Of a stretch of 64,000 bases of DNA, positions 27,280 through 40,300 are shown one piece after another. Every line of letters starts with the position of its first letter. Positions within the stretch are counted from its first letter, which is position 1. The notes beneath the pieces are model-generated. The model was not told the DNA's origin, did not search any database, and saw only the letters and a program-made list of their open reading frames with translations. Origin of the DNA: Numida meleagris (lineage: Eukaryota; Chordata; Aves; Galliformes; Numididae); the NCBI RefSeq assembly GCF_002078875.1, contig NC_034421.1, positions 8,082,365 through 8,146,364 of the forward strand, given 5' to 3'. Both the position numbers and the translations under genes were made by a program.

Positions 27280-27560
27280 AGGTAACTAGCAGTAGGATGA
27301 GAGGCGATGGCATCAAGTTGTGCCAGGGAGGTTTGTGTTGGGTATTAGAAAAAATGTCTTTTCCAAGAGAGTGGTCAGGCACTGGAACAGCCTGCCCAGG
27401 GAAGTGGTGGAGTCACCGTCCCTGGAGGTGTTCAAGGCAAGGGCAGACGTGGCATTGAGTGACATGGTTTAGTGGACATGGTGGGGATGGGTTGATGGTT
27501 GGACTTGATGATCGAGTCTCGAGTTCTTTTCCAACCCAAATGATTCTATGGTTCTATAAA
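27280..27560 (+). mobile_element. CR1 LINE fragment with intact 3' end, plus strand
   Basis: The blocks appear in order: 'aggtaactagcagtaggatgagagg', 'atggcatcaagttgtgccagg', 'aggtttgtgttgggtattag', 'agagtggtcaggcactgg', 'aacagcctgcccagggaagtgg', 'tggagtcaccgtccctggagg', 'gacatggtttagtgg', 'ggttggacttgatgatcgag', and 'cttttccaacccaaatgatt'. It ends in the octamer-type terminus 'gattctatggttctataaa'. About 280 bp remain; it is 5'-truncated and non-coding. The close fit to the familiar avian 3' end suggests it is younger than the 13.9 kb copy. The terminal ATTCTATG/GTTCTATA repeats are the site where CR1 reverse transcriptase primes. Confidence 0.97.
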
Positions 27561-28849
27561 TTATAGACTTTTGAAGGTTTTAATATTGGCATTTTCACTG
27601 TCTGTTTGAAGTGGGAGACTTTGAGCTAAGAAGCATCCAGCTTTGGGTCCAGCTCTGTCACGGTAACTGTAACTGCACGGAGAGTTCCCCTCCACTTCTC
27701 TAGTCCCTTTTGGGCACGGTGTGGTATCAGTTACAGCTGGAGTAATTCAGAGTCATTCAAACTAAATCCCATTAAACCACGAGCCTGGCCTGGCTTGCAT
27801 TTAGCTGTCTGTTTGCAGAGGGGCTGAACGAGGGGAAAAAAAGTGTTTCTGAGAGGTTCGTATCATGACTATGAAAATACTCTGACTTGAAACTATAAGC
27901 TGAAATCAGAAAGTGGGAACTGCTGTATAATGATTATTTTTTAAAATAAATGCATTGTTTATGCATAAATGCATAAACCCATGGCAAGCATTTGATTCAT
28001 AACTATGTGAATAGGAAGTAGGGTTTTTTCTTCCCATTTGTAAACTCTTTGTCTAGCGATGAGACAAAAGATCTGATATTTCTGAATGGATGTGGGGGGA
28101 GAGAGGGGATGGGCTGTAAGCCCGGGCAGGCAGACACAGATCAGTGTCCATGCTTGGCCACCCCAAACCATCACTTGTACGTGTCTTCCTCATCACTTGT
28201 AGATGCAGTCTGTGACTATGGGATGTAATTAGGGGATGCTTACCAGAGTAACTTTGGAAGGAACTCTTAGAAAGTCTTCGGTATGATCTGTTCATACCAT
28301 TCTTGTTGTTACAAAATGGATTTGTGACAACATATTAATAATTTCTCATTTCAAATCAGACTGAAGCTCCCTGCATTCACAGGGTGTGCAGTAAGGTGCC
28401 AAACTGCCACGTGTTTGCAGCTCAGGTCATCGCACTGTGTCACAACTGTGGCAGTCTAGAATGCAGTAATATTTGAAAATTTAGCTCAGTTTATTTTAGT
28501 CTGCCCTCAGGATCTTAAGGGACAGAGGGGCCAAATTATACTTAGCAAAGATGCCTTTGAAACCTTCTTCAGTTTCCCAGAAGTAATTGCTGCTGTCCCA
28601 GGAAGACACTGAGATATAGTTTTATGACTAGAGACTAGTGCACTTACTATGTTTTTTCACATTGTTTCTATTCTTGCATGTCTGTGTGTACATAATTGAT
28701 GCCTTAGCACTTTGCCTTGCCTGCATGTATTTATCTCTTTGTTAATAAGACGAGTGTTTCTAGACTCATAAAAAACAGCTGACATGAGCTAAATTGGGAT
28801 GTCCCAACCACAGACCTTAAGTAAATAAACAGACTTTAATACGGACGAG
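27561..28849. other. Single-copy non-coding DNA
   Basis: I see no gene or repeat here. A G-rich run near 28090-28110 has three G tracts within short distance but the fourth is ten bases away, so it does not meet the usual G-quadruplex pattern. Confidence 0.5.
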
Positions 28850-29450
28850 TAGTGCTAGCTGTAATTACCTGGGGCTGTGTGCCATGGAACTGGAACAAAA
28901 GTCCAAACAAGCTAATTTCATTATTTTAATGGAAGTCTGCATCCCATTCATTAGACTGACATATGACTAGTCATTAGTAACAGTTCGTTTCAAAAGCTAT
29001 GGTGGATAAAGGTTGATTAAAACTTAATGAGGCCCAGACCCACTGCATTGCCATCGTGTCAGGCTTGAAGTCATTGTTGAAGTCTGTGGAGCTAAAAGAA
29101 GAGCACGCTTTAAAAACCTTCTCGGGCATTTCTATTTTATATGATTTATGTATTTTTGCTCTCTGCCACTGAGGAGCAAGAACTTGAGAGCCTTGCCTTG
29201 CTGTAGGTGTCAGCAATAAATTACACAGTTATATCAGTTATTAACAAAACAGATTGCCGTGTCATGTTGATGTTTCTGCTATGCATTTGTAGAAAATACA
29301 TTTTGCTGATAATCTGGTAAATGTGAGACTTGATTAACCAGCGATCTCGTTGCCCTCAATTCCTTGGGAAGTCAGTGACATTGAGTTGGCAACTAATACA
29401 TCAATCGATCATGCCCTGAGTGGCTTTCCTGACTGCTAGCATCAATGCTG
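28850..29450. promoter_or_regulatory. Candidate conserved developmental enhancer
   Basis: About 600 bp is densely packed with homeodomain-type cores: 'taattacc', 'gctaatttcattattttaatgg', 'cattagtaac', 'gattaaaacttaatgagg', 'ataaattaca', 'gttattaac', 'gataatctgg', 'cttgattaacc' and 'aatacatcaatcgatcatg'. The last contains ATCGAT at 29404-29409 and resembles a PBX/HOX-type site. Complexity is high, there is no transposon signature, and CpGs persist ('cgatctcgttg', 'catcgtgtc'). These features recall deeply conserved vertebrate non-coding elements. I cannot measure conservation, so the borders and the call are inference. Confidence 0.3.
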
Positions 29451-32066
29451 CAGTTTTGTTTTGGGAGCAGAGCTCCGCTATGAGAAGACCAATATGGTTA
29501 AGGATGAGCACAAGGGCAATTTCACTGAAACAGTAACTGGATGGCAGAATGTAAATGCTGCCAGTGGAGGAATCAGGCTGATTTATATCAGTATGTTTGT
29601 GAGGCCATTTACTGAACCTGGAAATTGAATTCTGAATTCTTTGAATATTTATTTACATACTTACAAGGATGGAGTTAATTCTAAATTGCTAGCTTTCCTT
29701 GCTGAAAAGAAGTAGATAATTTTTTGGTGAGCAGAGAGATTAAGAGGAGAAGTTCTCATGTAGAAAAGCAAGAATCACAACCTGAAATGTAGTCCAATGA
29801 AATGAGTGTGGAAATCTATAAAAAGGAGGAGATACGAACTGTAGAATAGTAGTCAAGACTAAATTACATTTTAATTACAAAAGATGCTGGAACAATTGCC
29901 CTTCTGCACAACTCTACTCTTTCCTGTTGTCTAAAATTCAAGGAGAACTGCAGGACCCAGGCTGGCGGCAAGGCTAGCCACTCTTTGGTATATTTTAAGG
30001 GAAGATGAACAATAGCTGAAATTAAGCATTCCTAACAGAGACTATTCTAGGAGCTGTGCTCCATATAGTGAATTGAGATGTCTGTAGTGGCTGCTTCTGG
30101 CATGAGTAGTGACAAACTTCTGAACTCTAAGACCTCTAAGAGAGAGGGAATGGTGGAGGAAGGCAGAGATTAGATTAGTTTGTGTAGTGTGGCAGAACAC
30201 GGGGTACAAGCCTAATGCCAAGGATTGGTGATATCAGCACAGAGTCATGCTGTCCCCATATTATTGGCTTTTCTTCATCGTTGCACACTTAAAGAAGATG
30301 AAATTACTTTTCACTTATGCGAATGATAGTGGGTACTTAATGCCAGTCTGCAATTTTCTTCTGAAGACAGCATGGGATGCTGCTAAGGTGTATAAAGCTT
30401 TGAATACAACCTGCCTATGTGCTCGTCTTCTGTGCTGCTGGCAGCTGTGGTGGGGTCACCGTGCTTCAGGGGACTGTTTCACCCTCCAGTTGTGCTTCAA
30501 CTCTGTCCAGAAGTCTTGCCATGGTCGTGGAGAGTTAGGGAATCGGTGTACACCTCATTCGGTACCCAGTCCCCAGTGACCAAAGGTACTAAGCATTTTA
30601 CTAACAAATATTAACTAATTCAAATAGCAGTCTGCAGTACTTAGTAATTGTACAGCCCTCGCTCTAAAGTCTCTTTGTTGCTTATCATTATATCTTCAAT
30701 ATGCTTAACTTCATTTTAAATGTTCTGTGAAACAGCTGAACTTAAACCGGAAGATAGTCAGAAAAATCTGGAGTGACCATATGGTGTTATAAAATTACAA
30801 AAATGTGAGAGAGGGTTGAGCCAATTCCAATTGCCAAACTTGCTACTTGCTTCTAATAAACACTGAACTATCTGGCATCTGCTATCCCTCAGGTAATACC
30901 ATCAAGAGTGGAAGTAAATGTTTCCTTTTAATTGCATTGTTTATGTCTCAGAGGGTCCAGAGAGATCATGCAATGTTTGTTGAAATTTTCCATGAATACT
31001 GAACCAGCCATTTCAGGGAAAACTTTGATATTCTCTCTGTTTCTCTCTTTAATTAGGCTGAAGTTTCAGTTATAATCTTTCAGAGTCATGTTTGGTATGT
31101 CTTCAAGAGTGAACATCCCAGCAGTTACTTTCAGTGTGGTTTTTGATCGGGTTATTTCTTTTATTTTCACTAATTTGGTATTTTGCCAAGGAAAACCTGG
31201 GTCAGTGCTTTCAAGGAAAGCTTCAGATGGAAGTACAGAATGCTACAGATACCTAGGGATCTGAGAAGAGCTTAGGTATCATGTTTTATCACTTGAACTA
31301 AATGGGAGACTGAATTTTGTGAAGAGCTGAGAGGGATACCCTTTTGCTGCCGGTCGTTATTCCATCAATAGCAAACTTTAAGTGAATTCTAGATATAGAA
31401 CAGATTTTTTTTTCTAAGTAAGTTCTGTTGGTCTCCATTAGGAAAGGCAGTGACACATCTGAACAGCTCTGCATTACCAAAGGTGCATTGCTTCTGTGTT
31501 CTGTTGACAATGAATGGCTGCATGGGCTTCAGCCTTTCCAGTACCGCTGGGGGCACGGAGAGGATTGGACTGGGTGTTGCCCTGGGAAAGCCTTCACAGA
31601 AAGAGGTGGAAATTGGTGCAATTTCAGATTAGCAGTGGATAATTATTTACCTGGGCCAGTTATGATATAATGATGTATTTTGTCACTGTCAGTCAAAAGA
31701 ATAAACTATAATGCCTATAGATTTGTTTGCAACCCTCACAGTTTTTCACAGTTGGTCAGTTACTATGGCAGTAATGTATTCTTAGTCTACACCAAAAATT
31801 TAGCTGGATTTGGAGGGCTTCTCTGAGCACTGAGCTGTAGACAGTAAGATGCCTACAGGAAGACATGCTGGCTTCCAATAAAATAAAAAAATGTCAGGCC
31901 ACAATCTACCTGGTGTACTGATAAAATGATTCAGGTGGCAAAAAAAAAAAAACACACCCACATTCTGCTGATGTTAAAGGCCTTTTCCATTGTGCTTTTC
32001 AGCTCTTTCTTTCACTGTCACCCCATCATCAGGAGCCACTGGCTTTCATGTGTGTAAGCTGAAATG
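29451..32066. other. Single-copy non-coding DNA
   Basis: No gene was recognised. It contains ordinary AT-rich sequence with a short A run followed by ACACACCC at 31941-31960. The open frames at 30247-30614 overlap in two frames and have no recognisable domain. Confidence 0.5.
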
Positions 32067-32180
32067 TCAGACTGGAAGGGCATTTTGTATCCCTAGTCCA
32101 GCCCCTGGACTCCCATGCTTTCTGTAGGGACAATTTGCATCAACTGTGCAAGTCCTTTTTGGAATAATCATTCTGTGAAT
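32067..32180 (-). mobile_element. Possible degenerate CR1 fragment, minus strand
   Basis: The stretch 'cagactggaagggcattttg' followed by 'ccctagtccagcccctgg' resembles the reverse complement of a diverged CR1 tail ('ggaagggacc...tctagtccaaccccctg'). The remaining ~80 bases do not align convincingly by eye. It may be an old CR1 subfamily or chance. Confidence 0.22.
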
Positions 32181-35100
32181 AGAGGATAATCTTGTCAACA
32201 GGACACTTCTTACCAATGATGCTGAGCAGAAACAAAATGTTGCCTTTAACAGCATTAGGAAGTATATGGGACGTGCTCCCAGTCAAATTGGGAAGTGACC
32301 CAGGAGCACAAGGAATTACGTGGCTTAAAGGAGGATTTGCTGTGTCAGTGATGAAATCCTTTGACTCTTACATGAAGGCTGAGATTCAGTTCAGCTGAAC
32401 CGAACGGCTGTGGGAGCCACGGCTGGAACGTGTGCAGAAAAGCCAACTACACAGAAGTGGAAATCTGTCAGTTTGACAAATACTGCAGCAGAGCTTGTGT
32501 CACCCAGAGTCAGTACTTCCCTGCGGTGAAGTGCATGTCTGATTGGCAAGGCCTCAAGATAATTTTGTCTTGGCTGAGGCTCTGTGCAGGCACTGGTGTG
32601 AGCTGTCACAACCTCCTCCTGGGGCTCTTCTGAGAACTGGCCACGTTCTTGCTTGATGCACGTTGTCAAATTTCATCCACATCTCAGTAAGTGTTTGAAA
32701 TTTACGCTCATCTAAAATATGTGAGAAGGTGTTAGGAAACACCAGTGGTATATGATCTAATTTTTAGGACACGATACACAGAGTGTTTTATCAAGAGAAA
32801 GTAATGCATGACACTGGAGATACTTAGGCTGGAATGCTGAAGAGCACGGTGACATTAGATGGGTAGAAGTACCACGCTGTAAGGTATCTGCCAGCTGTTC
32901 TCGAGATAACTTGTCATTGGGGGCAGAAACAAGTACATGAACAGGGCAGGACTGCCAGCCTGTTTATTTGTAAGGATATAATTGTCAGAGAAGTAGTCCA
33001 TATTTGTTACAAGTAGACGTGAAGCTGAAGAGCCAGGCATACATGTCCTGAAGCCGTAGAAGGTAACAAGCACTCTGCTGCAGTGAATGGATGGGTAAAA
33101 GGGTGAAATTGCCTCCAAAGCTGAACCTGTATTCCTGTAGTGCTGGAAGGAGGGGCTCTGCCTTCATGCATGGTAAGATATTTCAACATCCAACATCTGG
33201 CATTCACTCCCTTCCCCCAAATTCCTCTATTGTCTACTTCCCTGGGTTAGTGCTCTGAGCCCCCAGACACAAACAGCCTGATAAATGTGCCTGGGATAGG
33301 GAGAAGGTCATCAGGAACCAGGAATCACACGCTAACAAGAAAGATAACCAGTGTGGATGGAGGGCTTTGCTGCGACATTTATGGTGCAGGACCCAGTGCA
33401 TGGCGCCAGGCCTGGAGGGGGCACAAGGGGTTCTTTCTGCAAGCAGGTGCCTAAGCTGGGTGAAATTGCCTTAAGGTGGGCTAAGCCTGTAACAAATATG
33501 GCCAGACAGGGCAAGTAGAAAACTGTAACCAGTTTAAAGGCTATCTGGGAAGGTGTTCAGTGAGACTGTCACGCACTTGGGGGACGGGGGAGTTGTAGCT
33601 CTGCGTGCACCTTCTTGCTGTTTGAACCTGTTTTTGTTGGTGCTGGCATCATCTGGCTGGCATGTTTGCCATTTACGTGCAAGTAATCAGCTTTCTGCCT
33701 CTTTTTCACCACTTCCTTTTGTGCAGAACTACAGGGTCTTCAAAAAGTGATGGCAGACTGTGTTTGAACTGGAGAAGCAAGATGACAGAGATCACGTATG
33801 GCTGGGGGTTGTCTGTTTGTGATGACTCCGTCATAAATAATTCATTGTGCAGGCACCAGTGAAATGGAAAAAGATTGCTAATTTCTTTGAGCCTGTAAAT
33901 ATCCAAATGTTACACTCCAAAATTAATTAGAAGCAGTTAATATCAAACATATCCTGTAGCACACGTTGCTTAATCAAAACATGCAGAGCTGCCAGTGTTT
34001 CCAGCCTTGCATTTCACCTTAGAAATAAAAGGATTTTCTAAATGTTACATTTATAGGTGCTGTGGATCATGGAAGAGATAAGTGGTTTAATATGGTCTTG
34101 CCTTGTTTTATTTGTGTTGTGACAAAGGAATTGTAGCACAAAGCTCAGTACGCTTAGATAGGGAAGGATTCTTTCTAGCACTGAAAGATTAAGGTAGGCA
34201 GGGAGTCTGTTCATTCACAAATAGCTCCGTGTCTGGGGCTTTTTAATAGTGGGTGACTTGGCAGCCTGTATCGTATGGTAGTGATTAATTTCTCTGGCAC
34301 TAACGTGCCTGCTGAGCTGCGTGCTGTGGCACATCAGCGTGAAGGTGCTGTCCCGAGCAGGCTCCGGCAGGGACAGGGGTGAAGCTGGCAGCTCCCAGCT
34401 CGGCCTGCACTGGCAGAGGGGCAGGAGAGCCCTCCACCAAACGTAGAGATGAGATCCCAAGGGAACAGTGGCTTTAAAAATATATTTTAAAAGCAGTGAT
34501 TTTAACTGAAAATCTGTTATCTTCATAAAAACAACTTTTTTTTCCCCTCTTGCCTGGTATGACTTCCTACCCCAAGGGGACAGGGGACGGTGGAAGCCAG
34601 CCCGCACCTGTCACCATGGTGCAAAGGAAATGAATGAAATGATTTCTGATTTTTTGACTTAAGGAGGAACAAAACCAGTTTTGATGAGAATAGAGCTGCC
34701 TTGATGTGACACAGGCACCGAGAGCAATTAAAAATAAAGCTGGTTAAAGATAAGCCCAAGATAGCTGCTTTAGGAAGCTATTTATTTTGTACAGGATTAG
34801 AATCAACAAGAAATTTTGAGATATATATAATTTTTTTCCCCTGCATAGATGGCTAGTCTTGCTTCTCTTTTTCTATTCTTTTTTTTTTTGTAGAACTGCA
34901 TGCAGTAAATGAGAACCAGATGCAAGAGTGGCAAAGTGGAAAAATGTAACTCTAGTTCTGCTATATTTCCCTTGGATTTTTGAAAGTTCGATTTGGGAAA
35001 CGATTTCTTTGAGGGGGAGGGATGGTTGGAACTGCTGACGTCTTTCCTTCCATGTTTAAAATGAGAGGTGGGTTAAAAGAAAATCATGAAGAACTTGTGG

Positions 35101-37371
35101 CATTGCCACTGAATTCATTAGCCCTGGATTTCATCCAGTTTTCCTCCCAGCCTGATCTAACTGCAGGTGACTGCACAGATGGGGGAGCCTTGATGTAGGT
35201 GCGCAACCAGTGGTAGTTTTTCAGTGATTTCTCTCATTAAGATGAAGTTTGAAATAGGCTTGGGCAGCGCATTTGTGGTGTCTGTGACAGCTGAAGAGTG
35301 CAGTATTGCTCAGATCTGCAGCCTCTTTTCATCAAGTGCCACTTCCAAGTGCGAGAGGAGACTGTTCTCCCCTGCTGGCCCTGGCAAACAGCGCTTGGCA
35401 GATAACTAATTGGAGTCCAAAATAACCTCATAGTTTTACTCAGTATAAACTGAGCGATCTGAAGATTAAAGTAAGAGCAAAACCACAATACGCGTAGAGA
35501 TTTCTGGTTGCTTTGTAATGGCAAAATGGAGCATTTGAGAAGTTTAAACTTGTTCTAACAATCCCCTGTGCCCCCTGGCTGTGGGATGTATTTTTGATCA
35601 CCCAGAACAGACAATGTATATCTTTTAAATACCTATCACAGATTTTATAAATAGTAGTTAGACCCAATCGTGTACTGGAGATGAGTGTTTGTTTGTTTAA
35701 TTAGGAAGCTGAGCTGAGCTGAATCCTGTGGCAGATGTTGCCATGTGTAATATAATAAATAAAAGTCTTTATGGGACCCAGCAGGCAGCAGAGCTTTCAG
35801 TTAGCAGATGGCAAAATATTAAACTGGCAGTGCAATAATTTAGCTGACTGTGTCAGCTGGACCATACCCAGGTTTAGCACAAACATGAATCAACTTCACA
35901 GAGGAGGTGTCAAACCTGTGCTTCTGCAATAGATGGTAAACTTTTTTTAATATGATACATGATAAAAGAAGGCATTTTATCCAGCAAGATGCTGTTGCCA
36001 TAGAAGTCAGTGTAGGCTTAACATGATCTCTGCTGCAGACTACAAAAGATCTTTTACAGCAGAAGAACACCTATTAAGCAGAACAGATGTGCTGCTTGGT
36101 CCAAATTAGATGGAAGTTCAGGAACAGTCTGTAAACCTGTTGCCAACAGCCCTCTGGAGTCCAGTGGGTGACAGTGCCTTTTCCTTCCACTGCACTGGGT
36201 GCTTGGCTTTGGCTGCCCGCCACAGTCCTCATGTGGCTCTGTCAGAGGGGTAAGTCCCTACCTAAACAGGGCAGCTCTGTCTGTTGGTTCCACAGACATC
36301 AGGTCTTGCGGGCTAAAATTGTGCAATTCATTGCCATGCAGTTGAGTTATGCTTTTCACACAGATTTACCCATTGGTCTTCCTTTAGGTGCCCGTGTAAA
36401 TGTACATGCATTGAAATGCATAGCTTCAGGCACTGCTTTGGTGCCTTGTGCTGGGAGCTCCATCTCTTGAGGCTCCCTGCGCTGCACAGTGGCTTCTCTT
36501 GATGGCAATTTGGGAGCACAAGGGTCTGCAATTTCCCCCAGTCCCATCCCTCTTCAGGCCATTGGATAATGTTCCTCTCATCCTACACATCTAAACAAAG
36601 CGCCCACCTTCAGACGGTGCTAACTTCTGTCCCTGCCTCCCCATCATTTTTCCTCCATCCAAACACATAGCAGGCAATTCTGGTAAGGTGTTTTCCCCAG
36701 ACTCCAGTTTAGGACTGGTGGCATGATGTTCTAGTCCATCTTAAACGCAATTGTCAGAACAGCAGGTGTTTATGACAGAATAAAACAGGATGGATTGCAA
36801 AGCAACTGAGAAGATAAATTTCTTTGTATGACCTTCAGATTCTAGCGTAAAGCAGTTAACCACCCACTTACTAGTCTGGCTTGCATGTGCATATGGCAAA
36901 TTTAATATACCTCTGTGAAAGAAAAAGTCAGGGTTTTCAAGGATCGGCTGTTCCCTTTGCTTTTAGAGAATGTCATAAAGGGATGATAATGAAGATGGGA
37001 CTTTTTTCTGTCCTTTTTCATTCTTTAGTCTTTCGGTGTCTCCTCTTAGCAGTCAGCTCACACCACCTTCTGAGCAAACTGGAAGATTAGGAAGGTTTCA
37101 GAAATGGTTTTAAAAAGCAAACAGGTTTCTAACTTAGCTGTATCTTGAAAATACAGTCCAGGGGGAGTACAGCTTGTAAAATGCATTGTTTTGCTTAAAA
37201 AAAACCTGCTGCTGTTTGCTATTTTGGTTGTAGATGTGTATCTGGAAAGCATGTCTCTGGGTAGTAAAACCAATTGACTTTTTAAAACACAGTTCACTCC
37301 TTAGAAAGCAATGGACCTAATTTATTATAAGTTTAATTCCTTACCCCCCAAAAAAGTAAACTAACAAATGT
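32181..37371. other. Single-copy non-coding DNA
   Basis: No gene or clear repeat was seen. A GC-richer patch at about 34300-34440 ('cccgagcaggctccggcagg' and following) lacks the CpG density of a CpG island. T-rich runs lie at 34830-34895. Several overlapping short open frames on both strands lack motifs. Confidence 0.5.
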
Positions 37372-37396
37372 GGGATGCTGGGATGAATGGGTGGGG
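37372..37396 (+). other. G-quadruplex motif
   Basis: Four G tracts follow the canonical pattern: GGG, 5-base loop, GGG, 6-base loop, GGG, 1-base loop, GGGG. It is the only canonical plus-strand G3 motif I noticed. Such sequences can fold in single-stranded DNA or RNA; nothing nearby shows what it would do here. Confidence 0.6.
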
Positions 37397-40300
37397 TGGA
37401 ATGCCTGGTGTCCTCCAGGAGATTATTGCTGTTCTGTAGTCAAGCTACATGTGCTGACAGGAACAACACTTTGAGACTGTGAGGACCCAGAAACTTTTTG
37501 TGTCATTTAAAGTACTAGGAAGGTATAACAGTAAACAAAGCAAGTTTTGTTTTCTCCCATGTGTAACAAAGGCCCAAAGCTCTGGGCATAGTCGAGCAAG
37601 GGAGGACAGGAGGGTGAGATGGCTTTGCACTGACCTTGCTTTCCCTGCCTTATGAAATTAACCAGAATTCTGTCTTACGAAGTCCAAAGGCCATTTTAGC
37701 AGATGATAGAATAAAAATATTGTTGAAGTGCTGAAATAGACGTGCTGACCATACCACACATTGCACCAGTGGTCATGAAGGTGTCAGTAGGTATCTATTG
37801 CCTAAAAGAAGCAATGTGGAATCCTTTGGGAAAAGGTAATGGCTAGGTCTCAAGTGTAAAGCAAATGGCAGTCCATGAAGAGCTTGTTTCCTTCTTAGCC
37901 TTCTTACAGTGGGTACAGTGGGATTACTGCAGTTGCCAGAAATTGCAGGCATTGATATGTTAGCATTATATTAGGAAGAATGTTGAATCCGGAGGCGCTA
38001 GTTGGTGATTGAATCAAGATGTACACGCTGGAGGACAGGAGCTCAGGAGTGTCCAACTTCAGCTCAAGAGGTAAGAGAGAATGATCACATAGATTGCTCA
38101 CAAATCATTGTGTATTATGAGATGCAAAAAGCCAACCATGCTGACAGATATCAAGAATGTATAAAATTCTTGAAGCTGTATATAAACATATTAGGAACAT
38201 CTAATCAAATCAGAGGCATCTGAAATGAGATCATGTTTGGAAATAATACAATTAAATGTAGATGCTTTTGAGTGTCAGTGCTTCAGAATCAATTTTTTTT
38301 GCTGCATTTGGGCTGCAAGTCTGGAAAGCAATCAGTTTTTTATTGCTACCTAAATATCTGCCCACACTCTTTTGAATGTCATTTATTCAGATACAGCCAG
38401 ATGTGAAGGCATCATGTTACTGGAACACCTGGCAGCAGGTTTGGAAGCATGTGTATCTACTGCTGAGAGTGAGAGAGGGAGCAACTCAGGATGTCTTGCA
38501 CTGTACTCCCTTTATCCTTATCTGTTAGGTGGCCCTTTGGTAATCAGTACTTACTTGTGATTAAAACAGTCCCAAGGCTGTGGAGCTGCTCCCTGTGGAG
38601 CTTAGAGCTATGCTCACAGTCAGAGACCTGTAAGCACGTCCCTTCCCTGTGTCTTGATGCTTTAACAGTGCTGGAAGATGAAGGTTTGAAATCAGGTGGT
38701 GCTGAATTATGATTTATTCTGTACTTTGCCTGAAACCAATCTGGGCAGCACAGGCAGAACTTCAGCACTGCTGACCACTGGCATAAACCTGCTCTGCTGA
38801 ACACTAAAAGCCCTCAATTTCACTTAAAACAGGTAACGTCTGGAAAGTCTCACCAGATGAGAAATTCACCATATTACTCTTGTCGCCTAAAAGCATCTTA
38901 TTAATATTAAATGCAGTTATTCAATTAAAATTATTCTTAGCCTGAATGTGTGCTGAGGAAGTCTTTCAAAAAGCAAATTTAAAGTTTGTTTAGGTTTATG
39001 TAGTTCATGTTAAATTCAGATCAGTGCAGTGGCCCCTGGTTAACCTCGAGCCTTTGTCTCTGAAGGACTGTGGAAACTGTGTTCTTTGTAAGAATTTACA
39101 GAACAACGGATGAGGTATCAAGGCAGTAATTTAAACCACGAATCTGTACTTGCTTAAAGATGAACTTTTAGGGGAGAAAAGTGATGGATAATGCCAGTGT
39201 CAGACAAGAAGGATCCCTGGATACGTGCGTGTTACTGTCAGGTCTTGTGTTTGCAATGAAACTGAAGTGCTGAGGTCAGCAGCAGAGTGAAGCCACGCTT
39301 GTTTTCACAAACACATTTATGTGACAGTAATAGTAGCTGTTAACGAGGTTGGCATAGCGTCCTGCCAAATAGAAAAATGAGTTCTCCTGCATCACAAGAT
39401 GAACAAAGTTGAGGGGATAATAAATCATAACATTAGTTAAGACATCATTTATCGTTCATGGTTTTCCTACATTGCAGCTTAGAGTCCTTTGAGACTTAAA
39501 TTCATTTATTGTATTTTATTGTTATGAAAACATGTCAAAGCTGGTAGCAGGCTGTGGGAAATGAGGTAAGCAGGGGCAGTAATATGCGTTGTTAATTAAA
39601 GAGGTATTTGCATGGTTTCCTTCAAATTGTGTCCATCTTGCTATAACCTGTAACTGCTTCCTCTGAGCCCTGTTAGTGAGAAGAATCCAAAATGAGTAAC
39701 TTCAGTTTAAAAATCTGTGGATGTCTTTGGTGCTGGTGAATGGATGGTGGCCTACACCAGCAGCTCTAAAGAAACAAGGTGAGGCTGTGCCCTGTACAGC
39801 TATTCATCTCTGTGTGCAGTTAGCCTAGATTTTTAATTTTAGGCTCTGTATGTGTCAAAACCAGTACTGTCTGTGTTATTGGATGTCTTTCTGTCCTGTA
39901 TGGTTCCATAAGTATTTTGCAGTCTGTTGTCAGAGGATTGCATCACTTGCAATGAAAATGCATGTATCATTTCTCGGGCACGGCTTCCGTTGCACACCAC
40001 TGTGGTGCAATATTCAGGAGGGCAAGAGAATGAGATGAATGTGTTGATCTGAAATTTTAAAGAGCAAGAAGGGTAGAATTGTAATTTAGATTCTGCTGTT
40101 CCCTCCAGACAACAGCAAATCATGTATGATGAACTTATTTCCTCAGTACAGGGTTATTTGTAACTTATGTAATGTTTTGAAAACTGAAACAAGTTATTGC
40201 CTAGCTCGTATTTCAGTGCTCCCACCTCTGCTTCATTTTTCCTTCTGGAGGGCAGAGATTCTCAACTGTTCTTAAATTCTAGAGTGAACACACCCACAAA

